From Micromonospora terminaliae (GTDB lineage Bacteria; Actinomycetota; Actinomycetes; Mycobacteriales; Micromonosporaceae), in the NCBI RefSeq assembly GCF_009671205.1, contig NZ_CP045309.1, positions 3,720,001 through 3,784,000 on the forward strand: a stretch of DNA of 64,000 bases, in the 5' to 3' direction. Both the position numbers and the translations under genes were made by a program. The notes below the pieces were generated by a model. The model saw only the letters and a program-made list of their open reading frames with translations. It did not search any database and was not told where the DNA came from. Below, in pieces: positions 15,622-25,307 of the stretch; position 1 is the stretch's first letter, and each line of letters begins with the position of its first letter.

Positions 15622-16311
15622 TCAGCCGGCGTCGATGAGGGCGCGGCGGACGGCGGAGAGCAGCTGACCGAGGCCGAAACCGGCCAGCAGCACCCAGACC
15701 GTGGTGGCCATGGTGATGGTGCCGGCGGTCAGGTCGGCGTCGATCAGCCCGGTGAGCCCGGCGACCACCAGCCCGACCAGGACCACGCACACGCGGGTGG
15801 GGCGCTCCCCCACGGTCACCGCCCCGATCTCCCGCATCCCGGCCGACACGGCACGGGCCCGCACGTACTCGTGCAGCCAGGACAGGCCGCCCGCCGCGGC
15901 GACCAGCGCGCCGGGCGCGCCGAGCAGCCAGAACGCGACCAGCCAGGCGGCCTCGCCGAGCCGGTCGGCCACCGAGTCGTAGACGTAGCCGAGCCGGGTC
16001 GTGCGGTTGGTGGCCACCGCCACCGCGCCGTCGACGCTGTCGGCCACCGCCGCGAGCAGCACGAACAGCGCGCCCAGGAACGGCCCGTCGCCGGCCCGGC
16101 CCACCAGCAGGGGTACGCAGAGGCAGAGCAGCACGCCGGCCACGGTCACCGGGGTCGGGCCGATGCGCAGCCGGCCCAGGATGTAGCCCACGTGGTAGGC
16201 GAAGCGCAGCCAGGCGCGGACCACCGGCGCGGCCACCCGGGGATCGAAGCCGCCGTGCAGCCGCGCCCACGCGGTCGCGTACTGGTCCCAGTTCAGCTGT
16301 GTGCCCACCAC
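15622..16311 (-). CDS. CDP-alcohol phosphatidyltransferase family protein, atypical motif
   Basis: 229-residue membrane protein with 5-6 helices, of the family that joins a CDP-linked donor to an alcohol in phospholipid synthesis. The signature normally reads D-x2-D-G-x2-A-R-x8-G-x3-D-x3-D. Here (near residues 91-115) all acidic residues and glycines are in place (DSVDG, GYVYDSVAD) but the AR arginine is Val. Substrate cannot be told. GTG at 16311 lacks a clear ribosome-binding site; the next GTG codon (16308) is equally possible. It is convergent to the carotenoid desaturase gene 12 nt away and follows metF on the same strand by 44 nt. Confidence 0.82.
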   Translation of the reverse strand: MVGTQLNWDQYATAWARLHGGFDPRVAAPVVRAWLRFAYHVGYILGRLRIGPTPVTVAGVLLCLCVPLLVGRAGDGPFLGALFVLLAAVADSVDGAVAVATNRTTRLGYVYDSVADRLGEAAWLVAFWLLGAPGALVAAAGGLSWLHEYVRARAVSAGMREIGAVTVGERPTRVCVVLVGLVVAGLTGLIDADLTAGTITMATTVWVLLAGFGLGQLLSAVRRALIDAG

Positions 16312-16355
16312 GGGTCAACCGTAGAAGGGCGGGGCGGGTGTCGTGGGCGGGGTGG

Positions 16356-17273
16356 TCACACCCGCGCGTCGGCGCGCAGGCGCTGCCAGACCTCGCGGGT
16401 GGCCGTGGACCGGTTGAGGGTGATGAAGTGGATCCCCGGCACCCCCTCGTCGAGCAGCTTCGCGCACATCTCGCTCGCCTGCTCGATGCCGAGACGGCGG
16501 ACCGCCTCCGGGTCGTCGGCCACCGCCGCGAACCGCTCCGCGAGGGCGGGCGGGAAGGGCGCGCCGGAGAGCTGCACCGACCGCTCGATGGTGCCGAGCT
16601 GGGTCACCGGCATCACCCCCGCCAGGATCGGGGTGTCACAGCCGGCCGCGGCCACCCGGTCGCGCAGCCGCAGGTAGTCGTCCGCGTCGAAGAACATCTG
16701 GGTGATCGCGAACTCGGCCCCGGCCCGGCACTTGCGGACGAAGTGCGCGGTGTCGCTGGCCACGTCGGGCGAGCGCGGGTGCTTGTAGGGGAAGGCGGCC
16801 ACGCCGACGCTGAAGTCCCCGGCGTCGCGCACGAGCCGGACCAGCTCCTCGGCGTACCGCACGCCGTCCGGGTGCTTGATCCACTCGCCGCCCGGGTTGC
16901 CCGGCGGGTCGCCGCGCACGGCCAGCACGTTGCGCACCCCCACCGAGGCCAGCCGGCCGATGACGTGCCGCAGCTCGGCGACCGAGTGGTCGACCGCGGT
17001 GAGGTGGGCCATCGGCAGCAGGGTCGTCTCGGTGGCGATCCGCTCGGTCACCGCGACCGTGGTGTCCCGGGTCGAGCCGCCCGCGCCGTAGGTGATCGAG
17101 ACGAACGAGGGGCGCAGCGACTCCAGCTCGCGGATGGCCTGCCAGAGCAGGCGCTCCCCCTGCGGTGTCTTGGGCGGGAAGAACTCGAAGGAGAAGGTGG
17201 GCCGGCCGTCACGGATCAGCTCCCCGATGGCCGGCTGGGGGTTGGGGAGGACCGAGGGAAGACCGAGCGCCAC
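16356..17273 (-). CDS. metF: Methylenetetrahydrofolate reductase [NAD(P)H]
   Basis: 305-residue TIM-barrel flavoprotein reducing 5,10-methylene-THF to 5-methyl-THF for methionine synthesis. Visible: FSFEFFPPKTPQGE with the catalytic Glu near residue 30, FVSITYGAGGSTRD, AHLTAVDHS, NVLAVRGDPPG, and GAEFAITQMFFDADDYLRL. Full length for the family. The GTG at 17273 has no ribosome-binding site but TACAGT ends 7 nt upstream on the minus strand, so the mRNA is probably leaderless. It stands where Rv2172c (a MetF homologue) lies in M. tuberculosis, next to the polyprenyl synthetase. Confidence 0.93.
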   Translation of the reverse strand: MALGLPSVLPNPQPAIGELIRDGRPTFSFEFFPPKTPQGERLLWQAIRELESLRPSFVSITYGAGGSTRDTTVAVTERIATETTLLPMAHLTAVDHSVAELRHVIGRLASVGVRNVLAVRGDPPGNPGGEWIKHPDGVRYAEELVRLVRDAGDFSVGVAAFPYKHPRSPDVASDTAHFVRKCRAGAEFAITQMFFDADDYLRLRDRVAAAGCDTPILAGVMPVTQLGTIERSVQLSGAPFPPALAERFAAVADDPEAVRRLGIEQASEMCAKLLDEGVPGIHFITLNRSTATREVWQRLRADARV

Positions 17274-17496
17274 GGACCGACTGTAACCGGCGGGCCCGGG
17301 CCGACCCAGGATCTTCCCAGCCCGCGAGCACGAGCGCGGCCGAGCGTCGTACCCCGGGGGTAGAACGGGGGCAGCGCGGTGGGGCCGGCCGGTGGCCGGC
17401 CGGGGGGCCGCGCGGGGGTCGTCACGATCGGCGGCGGGCCGGCCGGAGCAGCGCCGGGCGCCCGCGCCGCCGCCCGCCGTCGCCTCGGGAGGACCG

Positions 17497-18006
17497 ATGA
17501 CCCCGCCCCCGCCACCCGGGCCGCGCCCGTTCGGGCCGCTCCTGGCCGAGCTGCGGGCCGCCCGCGGCTGGAGCCAGCAGCGGGTCGCCGCCGAGCTGTG
17601 CGCCGCCGCCAGCGTGCCGACCCTGACCCGGCACGAGGTGTCCCGGTGGGAGCGGCAGCGGCGGCTCCCCGGCGACTTCTGGTGCGGCTGGCTCGCGGTG
17701 GTCCTCGGGGTGCCGGGCGAGCTGCTGGCCGGGGCCGCCGCGCGCAGCCGCCGCCTCGGGGTGGCGCCGGCCGCAGCCGACCCCGCCGGTTCCCGCGCGC
17801 GGCCGGCCCGGCTCACCGCCACGAGCCGGCGGCCCGGCGCGATGCCGGACCGCCCGGGGCGGCCCGCCCCCACCTCCCCGTCACCCCGGCCGGGCGCGCT
17901 CTCGCCCCGGCCGGGGGCGCCGGCGGCCGGCCCCGGCCGACGGCGGGCACGGCGCGCCGGGGCGGGGGGAGGGCGCGACCGGCGGGGACCGGCTAGCGTC
18001 GTGCGC
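17497..18006 (+). other. XRE-type helix-turn-helix coding segment in frame with the polyprenyl synthetase
   Basis: An ATG at 17497 with an excellent GGGAGG site 7 nt upstream opens a frame with no stop until 19089. Its first 85 residues are an XRE/Cro-like domain (FGPLLAELRAARGWSQQRVA, then HEVSRWERQRRLPGDFWCGW), followed by about 85 residues of Pro/Arg/Ala-rich linker and then directly the polyprenyl synthetase. Translation from 17497 must yield a 530-residue fusion. A TAGCGT box at 17994-17999 just before the GTG at 18007 suggests the synthetase is also made alone from a leaderless mRNA. Whether the fusion is real, or a pair of genes whose stop has been lost, is open. Confidence 0.7.
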
Positions 18007-19089
18007 GTGACCCACGCTGCTCCCGTCTCCCCCGTCGACCGCGCCGGCCTGCGCCAGCGGATCGACAAGGCCCTCACCGAGTTCCTCGCCGGCCAGCGCG
18101 GCTGGCTGACCACCCTCGACGACGGCCTGGTGCCGGTGGCCGAGGCGATCGAGGCGTTCGTGCTGGGCGGCGGTAAGCGGCTGCGCCCGGCCTTCGGCTA
18201 CTGGGGCTACCGGGGCGCCGGCGGGGTCGACTCCGACCAGGTGGTCGCCGCCCTCGCCGCACTGGAGTTCGTGCAGGCCAGCGCGCTGATCCACGACGAC
18301 CTGATGGACCGCTCGGACACCCGCCGGGGTGAGCCGGCGGTGCACCGGCGGTTCGCCGCCCGGCACCGGGCGGCCGGCTGGAGCGGCGACCCGGACGGGT
18401 TCGGCGACGCGGCGGCCATCCTGCTGGGCGACCTGTGCCTGGTCTGGTCCGACGAGCTGCTGCACTCCGCCGGGCTGGACCCGCACACGGTGGCCCGGGC
18501 CCGGCCGGTCTTCGACGAGATGCGCACCGAGGTGACCGTCGGGCAGTACCTGGACGTGCTGACCCAGGCGACCGGCGACACCTCGCTGGAGCGGGCCGGC
18601 AAGGTGGCCCGCTACAAGTCGGCGAAGTACACCGTCGAGCGGCCGCTGCTGCTCGGCGCCGCGCTGGCCGGCGCGCCGGCCGAGGTGCACGCGGCCTACT
18701 CGGCGTACGGGCTGCCGCTGGGCGAGGCGTTCCAGCTCCGCGACGACGTGCTGGGGGTCTTCGGGGACCCGGAGCGCACCGGCAAGCCGGCCGGCGACGA
18801 CCTGCGCGAGGGCAAGCGCACCTACCTGGTGGCCGCGGCCCTCGAGGCGCTCGACGACGCCGGCCGGGACCTGCTGCTCGGCGGGCTCGGCGACCCCGGG
18901 CTGGACGCCGCCGGGGTGGCCCGCCTGCGCGAGCTGATCACGGTGAGCGGCGCGCTGGAACGCACCGAGCGGCGCATCACGGCCCTCACGGAAAGCGCCC
19001 TGGCGGCCCTCACGACGGTAGACCTGGACACCGAGGCCCACCAGTCCCTGGTCGACCTGGCCATAGCCGCCACCCGCCGCACCGACTGA
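18007..19089 (+). CDS. Polyprenyl (geranylgeranyl-type) diphosphate synthase
   Basis: 360-residue trans-prenyltransferase condensing IPP with allylic diphosphates. First Asp-rich motif LIHDDLMDRSDTRRG (DDxxD), second QLRDDVLGVFGD (DDxxD), plus GGGKRLRPAFGYWGYRG and KSAKYTVERPLLLGAAL. Likely makes GGPP for the carotenoid and/or longer polyprenols; it resembles IdsA2/CrtE proteins. The GTG at 18007 was chosen from a TAGCGT -10 box 7 nt upstream (leaderless) and because homologous proteins begin close to here. The frame continues upstream into an XRE domain (17497). Syntenic with Rv2173 of M. tuberculosis beside metF and the Rv2175c-like gene. Confidence 0.9.
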   Translation: MTHAAPVSPVDRAGLRQRIDKALTEFLAGQRGWLTTLDDGLVPVAEAIEAFVLGGGKRLRPAFGYWGYRGAGGVDSDQVVAALAALEFVQASALIHDDLMDRSDTRRGEPAVHRRFAARHRAAGWSGDPDGFGDAAAILLGDLCLVWSDELLHSAGLDPHTVARARPVFDEMRTEVTVGQYLDVLTQATGDTSLERAGKVARYKSAKYTVERPLLLGAALAGAPAEVHAAYSAYGLPLGEAFQLRDDVLGVFGDPERTGKPAGDDLREGKRTYLVAAALEALDDAGRDLLLGGLGDPGLDAAGVARLRELITVSGALERTERRITALTESALAALTTVDLDTEAHQSLVDLAIAATRRTD

Positions 19090-19137
19090 CCCCCGGCCCC
19101 GGCCCGCCCGGCCCCCGGCCCCCGGCCCCCGGCCGGT

Positions 19138-19194
19138 CGATCATGAGGTTGACGGCGAAGTCGATCTCCGGAAGTGCCGCCAACCGCATGATCG
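19138..19194. repeat. Palindromic intergenic element, family member 1
   Basis: 19-bp inverted repeat (19138-19156 and 19176-19194, 17 of 19 paired) around a 19-nt centre, lying between convergent genes. It aligns along most of its length with the element at 22646-22699: GATCA-GAGGTT then CG-CGAA-TC, a CCGGA centre and the complementary arm. It may act as a bidirectional terminator here; the similarity to the other copy argues for a dispersed repeat family. Confidence 0.8.
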
Positions 19195-19213
19195 GCGAGG
19201 CGGGCGGCACCCG

Positions 19214-19615
19214 TCAGAAGCCCAGGGCCTGGGCGCGGCGCTTGACCTCGCGGGCCTGGTCGCCAGCGAGGGCGGCGGCCGGGGTGATGCCGGGGAGGGT
19301 GGCGTCCGGCTCGTAGAGCCAGCGCAGCGCCTCCTCGTCGTCGTACCCGGCGTCGGCGAGCAGGTTGAGCACGCCGGGCAGGTGCTTGAGCACGGTGCGG
19401 TTGGCCACCAGGTCGGCCGGGATCCGGCGGACGCCGTCGCGGCGCACCGCGAGCAGTTCCCGGTCGCGGATCATCTGGTGCACCTTGCTGATCGACAGGT
19501 CGAGGCGCTCGGCCACGTCCGGCAGGGTCAGCCAGCCGGCCGGGTCGGTCGGTCCCGGCAGGTCGGCCCCGGCGGCGGTCTCGGCGGCGGTCTCGGCGGG
19601 TACGGAATCGGTCAC
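19214..19615 (-). CDS. Rv2175c-like DNA-binding protein
   Basis: 133-residue protein with a winged helix-turn-helix of the excisionase/MerR kind (WLTLPDVAERLDLSISKVHQ, then VRRDGVRRIPADLV) and a C-terminal helical part (LRWLYEPDATLPGITPAAAL). It matches the actinobacterial Rv2175c family. In M. tuberculosis Rv2175c is phosphorylated by the neighbouring kinase PknL, which abolishes DNA binding; here a Ser/Thr kinase gene lies divergently 142 nt away, so the same pairing is likely. The N-terminal 25 residues are Thr/Ala-rich and could hold the phosphorylated site. GTG start at 19615 with GGGTGG upstream. Confidence 0.87.
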   Translation of the reverse strand: MTDSVPAETAAETAAGADLPGPTDPAGWLTLPDVAERLDLSISKVHQMIRDRELLAVRRDGVRRIPADLVANRTVLKHLPGVLNLLADAGYDDEEALRWLYEPDATLPGITPAAALAGDQAREVKRRAQALGF

Positions 19616-19757
19616 CCGACCACCCTGCCACGTGCCCGCCGCGGCCGGTCGGCGGCACCCCGCACCCCGCCGGACGCGTGCGCGGCGCCACCGGGTGGGA
19701 CGCCGGCTGTAGCATCCTGTTCAACCTTCACCCTCCCGACACATAGACTGCCTGCCG

Positions 19758-21740
19758 ATGGACACACAGGTCGCCGACACGTTGCTGGGCTCGCTGATCG
19801 ACGGGCGCTACCGCATTCGCGGTCGCGTGGCCCGTGGCGGCATGGCGACCGTGTACACCGCCACCGACGAGCGCCTGGAGCGCACCGTGGCGGTCAAGAT
19901 CATTCACCCGACCCAGGCGCCCGAGGCCCGGGCCCGGATGGCCGGCTTCGTGGAGCGCTTCACCGACGAGGCCAAGACCATCGCCCGGCTCACCCACCCG
20001 AACGTGGTGGCGGTCTACGACCAGGGCAGCCACGCCGGCCTCCCCTACCTCGTGATGGAGTACGTGCGCGGCCGCACCCTGCGCGACGTGCTCGCCGAGC
20101 GGCGCCGGCTCAGCCCCGACGAGGCGCTGGCCATCGCCGAGCAGATGCTCGCCGCGATCGCCGCCGCGCACCGGGCCGGTCTCGTGCACCGCGACGTCAA
20201 GCCGGAGAACGTGCTGGTCGCGGAGCCGCCCACGGGCGGCACCACGAGCCTCGTGGACAGCGTGGTCAAGGTGGCCGACTTCGGGCTGGCCCGCGCCGTC
20301 GAGGCGAGCGCCGAGGAGGAGAACGGCAACCAGCTCATGGCCACCGTGGCGTACGTGGCGCCCGAGCTGGTCACCCAGGGCCACGCCGACCCGCGCACCG
20401 ACGTCTACTCGGCCGGCATCGTGCTGTTCGAGATGCTCACCGGCCGGGTGCCGTACGACGGCGACCGCCCGGTGGAGGTCGCCTGGCAGCACGTCGACCG
20501 CGACGTGCCGGCCCCGTCGACCCTGGTGCCGTCCCTGCCCCCGGTGCTCGACGCGCTGGTCGCCCGGGCCACCCGGCGCGACCCGGCCGCCCGCCCGGCC
20601 GACGCCGGTGCGCTGCTGACCGAGGTGCAGGCCGCGCGCGACGAGCTGGGCAACCCGCACTCGCACACCGCGGTGCTGCGCCAGCTCGGCGACGAGACGG
20701 CCGTGATCGCGCAGCCCACCATGGTGGTGGCGGCGGTCCGCCCGGCCGAGCGCCCCGCCTGGGCCCGGCTGCCCGAGGGCGGTGGCCAGCGCACGCACCG
20801 CCGCCGCGCCGTGGAGGACGAGGGCCTGGGCGCCCGGCTGGCCGGGCTGCGTACCCGGATCATGGGCTCGCCGCGCGGCCGGCTGGCGGTCGCCGCGGCG
20901 GCCGTGGTGCTCGGCCTGGTGGCCGCGGTGGGCGGCTGGTGGTTCGGGGTGGGCCGCTACACGGTCGCCCCGCAGCTGGTGAGCCTGACCAAGGCCGAGG
21001 CGGAGGCGCAGGCCACCCGGGGTGGCTTCACGCTGCGCTACGCCGAGCCCCGTTACGACGAGAAGATCCCCAAGGACACGGTGCTGGGCCAGGCCCCGGT
21101 GTCGGCCACGCGGATCGTCAAGGGCGGCACGATCACTCTGACCCTGTCGCTCGGTCCCGAGCGGCTGCCGGTGCCGGACGTGGTGGGCAAGGACTTCGAG
21201 CTGGCCCAGGCCGAGCTGACCGGCGCGAAGCTGGTGCCGGTGAAGGGCAGCTCCCGCTACGACGACGCGCTGCCGGCCGGGGTGGTGCTGGGCACCGACC
21301 CGAAGGTGGGCACGGTGGTCAAGCCGGGCGCGAAGGTGACCGTGATCCTGAGCAAGGGCCGTGCCCCGGTGACCGTGCCGAACCTCGTGGGCAAGAACCT
21401 CGGCGAGGCCCGCAACACCCTCGCCCAGCTCGGGCTGACGCCGGTCGAGACGTACAAGGACTCCGACAAGCCGAAGGACGAGATCCTCGGCCAGAGCCCG
21501 GCCGACGGCACCGGCGTGGAGAAGGGCGCCCAGGTCAAGCTCGACGTCAGCAAGGGCCCGGCCCAGGTGCCCGTCCCCCGCGTGGTCGACCTGCCCTGCC
21601 AGCAGGCCAAGCAGGTGCTGGAGAGCCAGGGCTTCCCGGTCAACATCCAGCTCAACCCGAACGGGGTGGCCCGCTTCCAGAACCCGGGCGAGAACACCCC
21701 GGTGCCGCCGGGCACCCCGGTCACGGTGACCTGCCTGTGA
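19758..21740 (+). CDS. pknL: Transmembrane Ser/Thr protein kinase with four PASTA domains (PknL locus)
   Basis: 660-residue receptor kinase. Kinase domain about 15-275: GRVARGGMATVY P-loop, VAVKII lysine, HRDVKPENVL catalytic loop, VADFGLARA, APELV. A juxtamembrane stretch follows, then one helix near 375-395 (VAAAAVVLGLVAAVGGWWFG) and four extracellular PASTA repeats, which bind peptidoglycan fragments. Position next to the Rv2175c-like gene corresponds to pknL of M. tuberculosis, but that kinase lacks PASTA domains, so this one is PknB-like in its sensor. TAGACT at 19744-19749 and ATG at 19758 suggest a leaderless mRNA. The stop overlaps the next gene (GTGA). Confidence 0.93.
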   Translation: MDTQVADTLLGSLIDGRYRIRGRVARGGMATVYTATDERLERTVAVKIIHPTQAPEARARMAGFVERFTDEAKTIARLTHPNVVAVYDQGSHAGLPYLVMEYVRGRTLRDVLAERRRLSPDEALAIAEQMLAAIAAAHRAGLVHRDVKPENVLVAEPPTGGTTSLVDSVVKVADFGLARAVEASAEEENGNQLMATVAYVAPELVTQGHADPRTDVYSAGIVLFEMLTGRVPYDGDRPVEVAWQHVDRDVPAPSTLVPSLPPVLDALVARATRRDPAARPADAGALLTEVQAARDELGNPHSHTAVLRQLGDETAVIAQPTMVVAAVRPAERPAWARLPEGGGQRTHRRRAVEDEGLGARLAGLRTRIMGSPRGRLAVAAAAVVLGLVAAVGGWWFGVGRYTVAPQLVSLTKAEAEAQATRGGFTLRYAEPRYDEKIPKDTVLGQAPVSATRIVKGGTITLTLSLGPERLPVPDVVGKDFELAQAELTGAKLVPVKGSSRYDDALPAGVVLGTDPKVGTVVKPGAKVTVILSKGRAPVTVPNLVGKNLGEARNTLAQLGLTPVETYKDSDKPKDEILGQSPADGTGVEKGAQVKLDVSKGPAQVPVPRVVDLPCQQAKQVLESQGFPVNIQLNPNGVARFQNPGENTPVPPGTPVTVTCL

Positions 21741-22624
21741 ACGGGCCGAGCGGGCTGAGCGGGCCGAGCGAGCGACGGCGGGTCGGGTCGCACACCCCCA
21801 CCTCCGGGGGCCTGGCCAAGGCCGCGTTGCCGTACGCCGACGCGGCCGCCTCCGAGGCGGTGCAGGTCTACGTCTCCAACTCGCGGGGCTGGGCGCTGCC
21901 GGCGGGCGACCCGAAGCAGGACGTGCTGTTCCGGGACGGCTGCGGCGAGCGCGGCCTGCCGGTCTTCATCCACGCCTCGCTGCTGGTCAACCTCGGCTCC
22001 CCCACCCCGGCCACGGTCGAACGGTCGACGGAGACGCTGGCGCACGCGCTGCGCCGGGGCCGGGCCATCGGCGCCGAGGCCGTGGTGTTCCACGCCGGCA
22101 GCGCGGTCGACGCGGGCCACGCCGAGGCGGCCATGCGGCAGGTCCGCGCGGCCCTGCTCCCGCTGCTGGACGAGAGCGCGGCCAGCGGTGGTCCCATGCT
22201 GCTGGTCGAGCCGAGCGCCGGGGGCGGCCGGTCGCTGGCTTCCCGGGTCGAGCACCTGGGTCCCTACCTCGACGTGGTGGACCGCCACCCGATGCTGGGC
22301 GTCTGCTTCGACACCTGCCACGCCTGGGCGGCCGGGCACGACCTGGCGGCCGAGGGCGGGATGACCGCCACGCTGGACGCGCTGGTCGCCGCGGTGGGCG
22401 CGGACCGGCTGAAGCTGGTGCACGCGAACGACTCGAAGGACCTGTGCGGCTCCACGCGCGACCGGCACGAGAACATCGGCAAGGGCACCATCGGCGAACC
22501 GGCGTTCGCCGAGCTGATGCGCCACCCCGCCACCGCCGGCGTCCCCGTCCTGGTGGAGACCCCGACGGAGAAGCACGAAGGCCACGCCGCCGACATCGCG
22601 AACCTGAAACGCCTCCACCCCTGA
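21737..22624 (+). CDS. nfo: Deoxyribonuclease IV (AP endonuclease family 2)
   Basis: 295-residue endonuclease IV-type TIM barrel that cleaves DNA 5' to abasic sites using three zinc ions. Zinc ligands and motifs visible: GSHTPTSGGL, HASLLVNLGSP, VVFHAGS, LLVEPSAGG, GVCFDTCHAWAAGHD, LVHANDSKDLCGSTRDRHEN and PVLVETPTEKH. Full length for the family, with a 15-residue Ser/Gly lead. The GTG start overlaps the kinase stop (21737-21740), so they share a transcript although no functional link is known. Confidence 0.92.
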   Translation: MNGPSGLSGPSERRRVGSHTPTSGGLAKAALPYADAAASEAVQVYVSNSRGWALPAGDPKQDVLFRDGCGERGLPVFIHASLLVNLGSPTPATVERSTETLAHALRRGRAIGAEAVVFHAGSAVDAGHAEAAMRQVRAALLPLLDESAASGGPMLLVEPSAGGGRSLASRVEHLGPYLDVVDRHPMLGVCFDTCHAWAAGHDLAAEGGMTATLDALVAAVGADRLKLVHANDSKDLCGSTRDRHENIGKGTIGEPAFAELMRHPATAGVPVLVETPTEKHEGHAADIANLKRLHP

Positions 22625-22645
22625 CCCCGCCCGGGCCCCGGGGTC

Positions 22646-22699
22646 GATCAAGAGGTTTGCGTCGAAATCTGCGTCCCGGACGACGCAAACCTCTTGATC
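22646..22699. repeat. Palindromic intergenic element, family member 2
   Basis: Perfect 18-bp inverted repeat (GATCAAGAGGTTTGCGTC at 22646-22663 and complement at 22682-22699) with an 18-nt centre, between the convergent endonuclease IV and threonine aldolase genes. Related in sequence to the element at 19138-19194. Much lower GC than flanking DNA. The strong stem probably terminates transcription from both sides. Confidence 0.88.
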
Positions 22700-22707
22700 A
22701 ACAAAGG

Positions 22708-23736
22708 TCAGGCGCGGAGCAGGCGGGCGAGGATCTCCACGGCGTCGTCGATCTGGGCGTCCGAGACGTCCATGTGGGTGACCAGGCGGGCCGTGCGTGG
22801 GCCGAGCACCGAGATCAGCAGGCCCCGCTCCCGGGCGGCCGCCGCCAGGGCGGGCGCGTCGAGCGGGTGCTTGGTCAGGTCGAGCGGAACGATGTTGGTC
22901 CGCACCACGGTCGCGAGCACCCCGTGGGGCGCGACCGCCTCGGCGAGCCGGGCCGCCTTGGCGTGGTCCTCGGCGAGCCGCTCGACGTGGTGCGCGAGCG
23001 CGTACCGGCCGGCGGCGGCCAGGATGCCGACCTGCCGCATGCCGCCACCCATCCGCTTGCGGACGAACCGTGCCCGCGCGATCTTCTCGGCGCTGCCGAC
23101 CACCAGCGAGCCGACCGGGGCGCCGAGGCCCTTGGAGAGGCAGACCGAGAGGGTGTCGAACAGCGCGCCGTACTCGGCCAGCGGCACCCCGTCGGCGACG
23201 TGCGCGTGCCAGATCCGGGCGCCGTCGCAGTGCAGCGCGAGCCCGTGGCCGTCGGCGACCCGGCGCAGCTCACGCAGGGTCGCGAGCGGGATCACCCCGC
23301 CGCCGCCCCGGTTGTGGGTCTGCTCGACGGCGATGGCCCGGGTCGGCACCGCGAAGTAGCCGTCCGGCCGGACCATCCCGGCCACCACCTCGGGGTCGAC
23401 GTCCGCGCCCACCGCCGGCCAGGTCCGCGAGGAGATCCCGCCGTACGCCGCCGCGGCGCCGATCTCGTACGTGACCACGTGCGCGTCGGCGTCGCAGAGC
23501 AGCTCGTCCCCGGGCGGGACGACGAGCTGGAGGGCGATCTGGTTGGCCATCGAGCCGCTCGGGGCGAACAACGCCGCCTCGTGCCCGAAGAGCGCCGCGA
23601 CCTCGGCCTCCAGCGCGGCGACGGTCGGGTCCTCCCCGTAGACGTCGTCGCCGACCTCGGCGGTCGCCATGGCCTCGCGCATCCCGGCGGTCGGCCGGGT
23701 CACGGTGTCCGAACGAAGGTCGATGAACTCAGCCAC
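22708..23736 (-). CDS. Low-specificity L-threonine aldolase (PLP)
   Basis: 342-residue fold-type I PLP enzyme of the threonine/beta-eliminating aldolase family, splitting L-threonine or allo-threonine to glycine and acetaldehyde. Starts with [13 protein letters not shown], has [15 protein letters not shown], the PLP-lysine region [17 protein letters not shown] (Lys near residue 200) and [16 protein letters not shown] at 23736 is preceded by AAAGGA at a good distance. It follows the DAHP synthase gene by 50 nt on the same strand, with an interspersed repeat between, so it may be co-transcribed. Confidence 0.92.
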   Translation of the reverse strand: MAEFIDLRSDTVTRPTAGMREAMATAEVGDDVYGEDPTVAALEAEVAALFGHEAALFAPSGSMANQIALQLVVPPGDELLCDADAHVVTYEIGAAAAYGGISSRTWPAVGADVDPEVVAGMVRPDGYFAVPTRAIAVEQTHNRGGGGVIPLATLRELRRVADGHGLALHCDGARIWHAHVADGVPLAEYGALFDTLSVCLSKGLGAPVGSLVVGSAEKIARARFVRKRMGGGMRQVGILAAAGRYALAHHVERLAEDHAKAARLAEAVAPHGVLATVVRTNIVPLDLTKHPLDAPALAAAARERGLLISVLGPRTARLVTHMDVSDAQIDDAVEILARLLRA

Positions 23737-23754
23737 GATGATCCTTTCGGCTGC

Positions 23755-23786
23755 CGACTGCGGGGCTCGCAAGCTCACTCCTCGCG

Positions 23787-23788
<2 letters not shown>
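23755..23788 (-). repeat. Interspersed repeat copy 2 (TGAGC...GCAGTCG element)
   Basis: Minus-strand copy of the element at 12119-12158, lacking the 5-nt CGGGG. It begins at the stop codon of the DAHP synthase gene (stop at 23789-23787) and lies in the 50-nt gap before the threonine aldolase gene, the same arrangement as copy 1. Confidence 0.85.
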
Positions 23789-25307
<1,519 letters not shown>

